Positions 30,114-32,753 of a stretch of DNA of 32,753 bases are shown here, in pieces. Source of the stretch: CAZESH01 sp964514665 (lineage in GTDB: Bacteria; Bacillota; Bacilli; Paenibacillales; KCTC-25726). The DNA is taken from contig CAZESH010000009.1 in NCBI GenBank assembly GCA_964514665.1, positions 1-32,753 on the forward strand. Direction: 5' to 3'. The notes under the pieces are model-generated. The model saw nothing but the letters and a program-made list of their open reading frames with translations, ran no database searches and was not told where the DNA came from. The translations under genes were made by a program, and so were the position numbers. Every line of letters starts with the position of its first letter. The first letter of the stretch is position 1.

Positions 30114-31520
30114 TTGCAGATAATGGCAATCGTGCTTGCAGCAGGACAGGGAAAGAGAATGAAATCGAAAACTTACAAGGTGCTTCATCCGGTTTGCGGA
30201 AAACCGATGCTTGGATATGTCATGGATGCTGTAGGCGGTTTACAGCCTGAGAGGGAGATTGTCGTAATCGGCCATGGAGCCGATGCGGTTCGTGCCTACC
30301 TGGGCGATCGGATCGAGTTTGCTTATCAGGAGCAGCAGCTCGGAACCGGCCATGCCGTCATGCAGGTGAGCTCTCTTTTGGCCGATCAGGAAGGCGTGAC
30401 GATAGTCGTTTACGGCGATACGCCGTTGATCCGTGCGGAGTCGCTGAAGGCGATGCTGAACTATCATCTGGAGAAGCAGGCGGCAGCTACCCTTATGACG
30501 GCGGTTATGAATGACCCCAAAGGCTACGGCAGAATGATCCGTGATGAAAGCGGCATGCTGGTGGGAATAGTTGAAGATAAAGATTGCACGCCGGAACAAA
30601 GACTAATCGGCGAAATCAATACCGGGATTTACTGCTTCGATAACAAAAAGCTGTTTGCAGCTCTCCGCCAAGTGACCAACGATAACGCTCAAAACGAATA
30701 TTATTTAACGGACGTTATTCATATTCTCAAAAATCAGGGCGAAGTCATCGAAGGTTGGACGCTGGAAGATGCCTCCGAATCGCAGGGTGTCAATGACCGC
30801 ATCGGACTTTCCGAAGTGGAAGCGATGATGCGCAAAAGAATTCAAAAGCGGCATATGCTCGAAGGCGTAACGATTGTTGATCCGGCGACCACCTACATTG
30901 AGTCGGGAGTCACGATCGGCAGGGATACCGTGCTCTGGCCGGGTACTGTACTGCGGGGCAAAACCTCGATTGGCAGTGAGTGCAAGATAGGCCCTCAGTC
31001 AGAGCTCACTGATTCGCTTGTCCGCGACAGGGTCACCGTCAAGCAGTCCGTGCTGCTGGAGGCCGAGGTGGACGACGATACAACGATCGGGCCGTTCGCC
31101 TATTTGCGCCCGCAGGCCAAGATCGGCAAAGGCGTCAAAATCGGCGATTTTGTCGAAATCAAAAATGCGGCGATCGGCGACGGCAGCAAAGTGCCGCATC
31201 TCAGCTATGTCGGCGATGCCCGTATCGGTCAGAATGTCAATATGGGCTGCGGCTCCATTACGGTTAACTATGACGGGTTCAATAAAAGCTTGACGGAGGT
31301 TGAGGATGGCGCTTTTGTAGGCAGCAATGTCAACCTGATCGCACCTGTGCATATCGGCAAAGGAGCCTACGTAGTTGCAGGCTCGACCATTACCCGGGAT
31401 GTCGAGGAGAACGCGCTTGCGATCGCTCGGGAGAGGCAAACGAACAAGCCGCAGTATGCGGATAAAATCCGGGCGAAGATGAAGTCCCGGAAATTGGTGC
31501 AAAATTCAACAAAAGAATAG
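30114..31520 (+). CDS. glmU: Bifunctional N-acetylglucosamine-1-P uridyltransferase / glucosamine-1-P acetyltransferase
   Basis: A 468-residue cytosolic enzyme that acetylates glucosamine-1-phosphate and couples it to UTP, giving UDP-GlcNAc for peptidoglycan and teichoic acid. The N-terminal pyrophosphorylase domain has LAAGQGKRMKSKTYKVLHPV and VYGDTPLI. The C-terminal left-handed beta helix is seen from about residue 250, with hexapeptide repeats and the acetyl-CoA-site region PHLSYVGDARIGQNVNMGCG. The start is TTG 30114, five bases after GGAGGTGG; MQIMAIVLAAG is the expected N-terminus. The prs gene follows after 14 bases, the same operon as in B. subtilis. Confidence 0.95.
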   Translation: MQIMAIVLAAGQGKRMKSKTYKVLHPVCGKPMLGYVMDAVGGLQPEREIVVIGHGADAVRAYLGDRIEFAYQEQQLGTGHAVMQVSSLLADQEGVTIVVYGDTPLIRAESLKAMLNYHLEKQAAATLMTAVMNDPKGYGRMIRDESGMLVGIVEDKDCTPEQRLIGEINTGIYCFDNKKLFAALRQVTNDNAQNEYYLTDVIHILKNQGEVIEGWTLEDASESQGVNDRIGLSEVEAMMRKRIQKRHMLEGVTIVDPATTYIESGVTIGRDTVLWPGTVLRGKTSIGSECKIGPQSELTDSLVRDRVTVKQSVLLEAEVDDDTTIGPFAYLRPQAKIGKGVKIGDFVEIKNAAIGDGSKVPHLSYVGDARIGQNVNMGCGSITVNYDGFNKSLTEVEDGAFVGSNVNLIAPVHIGKGAYVVAGSTITRDVEENALAIARERQTNKPQYADKIRAKMKSRKLVQNSTKE

Positions 31521-31534
31521 GACGTAGATCGGAT

Positions 31535-32488
31535 ATGGGAGCTGCTTATCTTGATCCAAAGTTGAAAGTATTGACCTGCAATTCCAACCGCCAGCTTTCG
31601 GAGGAGATTGCCAAGAGTATCGGCACTAAGCTGGCCGATGCCGAGGTAACCCGTTTCAGCGACGGGGAAATTCAAATTTGCCTGAATGACAGTGTCCGGG
31701 GCTGCGATGTATATGTGATCCAATCGACCTGCAATCCGGTAAACGATCATTTGATGGAGCTGCTTGTGATGGTGGATGCGCTCAAACGCGCCTCGGCAAA
31801 GACGATCAACGTGGTGATGCCGTACTACGGCTACGCCAGACAAGATCGCAAAGCCAGGTCGCGGGATCCGATTACCGCCAAGCTTGTGGCCAACCTGATC
31901 GAGACTGCAGGCGCGGACAGAGTGATTGCCATGGATCTGCATGCCACGCAGATTCAAGGTTTTTTCGATATTCCCGTCGATCATTTAATCGGCGTTCCGA
32001 TTTTGGGACAGTATTTTCACAAGAAGAACCTCAAGGATGTTGTTGTTGTCTCTCCGGACCACGGCGGCGTCGTAAGGGCAAGAAAACTTGCCGATTACTT
32101 GGCCAGCCCGTTGGCTATTATAGATAAAAGACGGCCGAAACCGAATGTCAGTGAAGTGATGAACATTATTGGCGAGATTGAAGGCAAAACGGCGATTATC
32201 ATCGACGATATGATCGATACGGCGGGCACGATTGAGTTGGCTGCCGATGCGCTGCTTAAAGAAGGCGCCGTGGAAATTTATGCCTGCTGCACGCATCCCG
32301 TATTATCAGGACCTGCCATGGAACGGCTGAACCGGGCGCCGATCAAGGAAATCGTCGTGACCAATACGATTCCGATCTCTGATCCGCAGCTGCTGTCTAA
32401 AATCAAAGTGCTCTCGGTTGCTCCGCTAATCGGCGAAGCGATTATCAGAGTGCATGAGGAGCTGTCTGTGAGCAAGCTTTTCGATTGA
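31535..32488 (+). CDS. prs: Ribose-phosphate pyrophosphokinase (PRPP synthase)
   Basis: A 317-residue enzyme making PRPP from ribose-5-phosphate and ATP for purine, pyrimidine, His and Trp synthesis. Visible are FSDGEIQI, the ATP-site region YYGYARQDRKARSRDPITAK, MDLHATQIQGFFDIPVD, the flexible loop KRRPKPN and the PRPP-binding IIDDMIDTAGTI. It probably follows glmU on one transcript. The ribosome binding site before ATG 31535 is weak. PRPP is the ligand sensed by PurR, encoded 2.3 kb upstream. Confidence 0.96.
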   Translation: MGAAYLDPKLKVLTCNSNRQLSEEIAKSIGTKLADAEVTRFSDGEIQICLNDSVRGCDVYVIQSTCNPVNDHLMELLVMVDALKRASAKTINVVMPYYGYARQDRKARSRDPITAKLVANLIETAGADRVIAMDLHATQIQGFFDIPVDHLIGVPILGQYFHKKNLKDVVVVSPDHGGVVRARKLADYLASPLAIIDKRRPKPNVSEVMNIIGEIEGKTAIIIDDMIDTAGTIELAADALLKEGAVEIYACCTHPVLSGPAMERLNRAPIKEIVVTNTIPISDPQLLSKIKVLSVAPLIGEAIIRVHEELSVSKLFD

Positions 32489-32498
32489 TCCGCCAATG

Positions 32499-32523
32499 GT
32501 TTGAAATCTCTCCAATCGGGCAA
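32499..32523 (+). promoter_or_regulatory. Possible sigma-B-like promoter before ctc
   Basis: GTTTGA (32499-32504), a 13-nt spacer and GGGCAA (32518-32523) resemble the general-stress sigma-B consensus GTTTAA/GGGTAT with one mismatch in each box. B. subtilis ctc is a classical sigma-B gene. Whether this organism has sigma-B is not visible here. Confidence 0.35.
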
Positions 32524-32558
32524 ATTAATTTTTAGCCGAGAAAGGGAGGTTTTTTATT

Positions 32559-32753
32559 ATGATAAAAGCTCAATCAAGGGTGACAGGAGCCAAATCGGAA
32601 CTCCACAAGCTTCGCGATGAAGGCAAGATCCCCGCAGTCGTTTATGGTAAAAAGGTTGCCAGCACGCCGATTTTTGTGGATGAAAAGGAGCTTCTTGCAT
32701 TAATTGGACATGATTCGAATCAAGTGATGGATATGCAGCTGCCGGAGCAAGGC
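32559..32753 (+). CDS. ctc: Ribosomal protein L25 / general stress protein Ctc, N-terminal part
   Basis: The first 65 residues of an L25/TL5/Ctc family protein that binds 5S rRNA. Seen are IKAQSRVTGAKSELHKLRDE and GKIPAVVYGKKVASTPIFVD, the conserved N-terminal RNA-binding beta barrel. AAAGGGAGGT (32541-32550) is eight bases before the ATG. The gene runs off the right edge of the window, so whether the longer C-terminal TL5/CTC domain is present cannot be seen; that domain is usual in the Bacillales form. Confidence 0.93.
   Translation, partial: MIKAQSRVTGAKSELHKLRDEGKIPAVVYGKKVASTPIFVDEKELLALIGHDSNQVMDMQLPEQG

Noticed and set aside
1..32753. Defence island, prophage, insertion sequence, CRISPR array, tRNA or rRNA genes
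   Set aside because: I looked on both strands and saw no repeat-spacer array, transposase, phage gene, attachment site, tRNA-like cloverleaf or rRNA sequence; the window is conserved chromosomal core.

Overview
The window is about 32.7 kb of chromosomal core from an endospore-forming Bacillales bacterium of moderate GC. Almost every gene is on the + strand, and most ribosome binding sites are strong (AAAGGAGG type). From the gin-like gene onward the order closely follows the classical Bacillus subtilis csfB-to-ctc block: gin, yaaO, tmk, yaaQ/darA, yaaR, holB, yaaT/ricT, yabA, yabB/trmN6, rsmI, abrB, yabD/tatD, yabE, rnmV, ksgA, yabG, veg, sspF, ispE, purR, yabJ/ridA, spoVG, glmU, prs, ctc. 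Three departures point to Paenibacillus or a relative: AbrB has a CxxC...CxxC tail, an HD-domain phosphohydrolase of the YwfO type sits where B. subtilis has metS, and LigA is divergent. The family-level assignment is inference.

Layout. 1-3853: the C-terminal part of uvrA, a small membrane protein gene, and an SNF-family (NSS) transporter with a 33-residue MetS-like partner. 4044-6545: a long U32/DUF3656 protein. 6756-11900: pcrB, pcrA and ligA (archaeal-type lipid precursor synthesis and DNA repair). 12036-19301: gin and yaaO, then nucleotide metabolism, the c-di-AMP receptor, replication and RNA-modification genes. 19425-19673 (- strand): abrB, with its own promoter, tandem Spo0A boxes and terminator. 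20038-26235: HD hydrolase, tatD, a c-di-AMP riboswitch with yabE, rnmV, ksgA, yabG. 26415-32753: veg, sspF, ispE, purR, ridA, spoVG, glmU, prs, and a truncated ctc/rplY at the right edge.

Regulation is unusually readable. I see good candidate promoters for sigma-A (abrB, two tandem copies before veg, pcrB, yabE and others), sigma-F (gin), sigma-G (sspF) and sigma-H (spoVG). The sporulation circuit is therefore visible in cis: Spo0A boxes on abrB, spoVG under sigma-H (and, in relatives, AbrB), gin under sigma-F, sspF under sigma-G, and the spore-coat protease yabG. Cyclic di-AMP appears twice, as a DarA receptor and as a riboswitch on a wall-enzyme gene.

No tRNA, rRNA, insertion sequence, prophage, CRISPR or defence island was found. 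The best candidate for something undescribed is a 166-nt region before ispE (27135-27300) that can fold into a long rod with four nested helices and a competing hairpin. A second unexplained inverted-repeat structure lies before pcrB (6565-6647).
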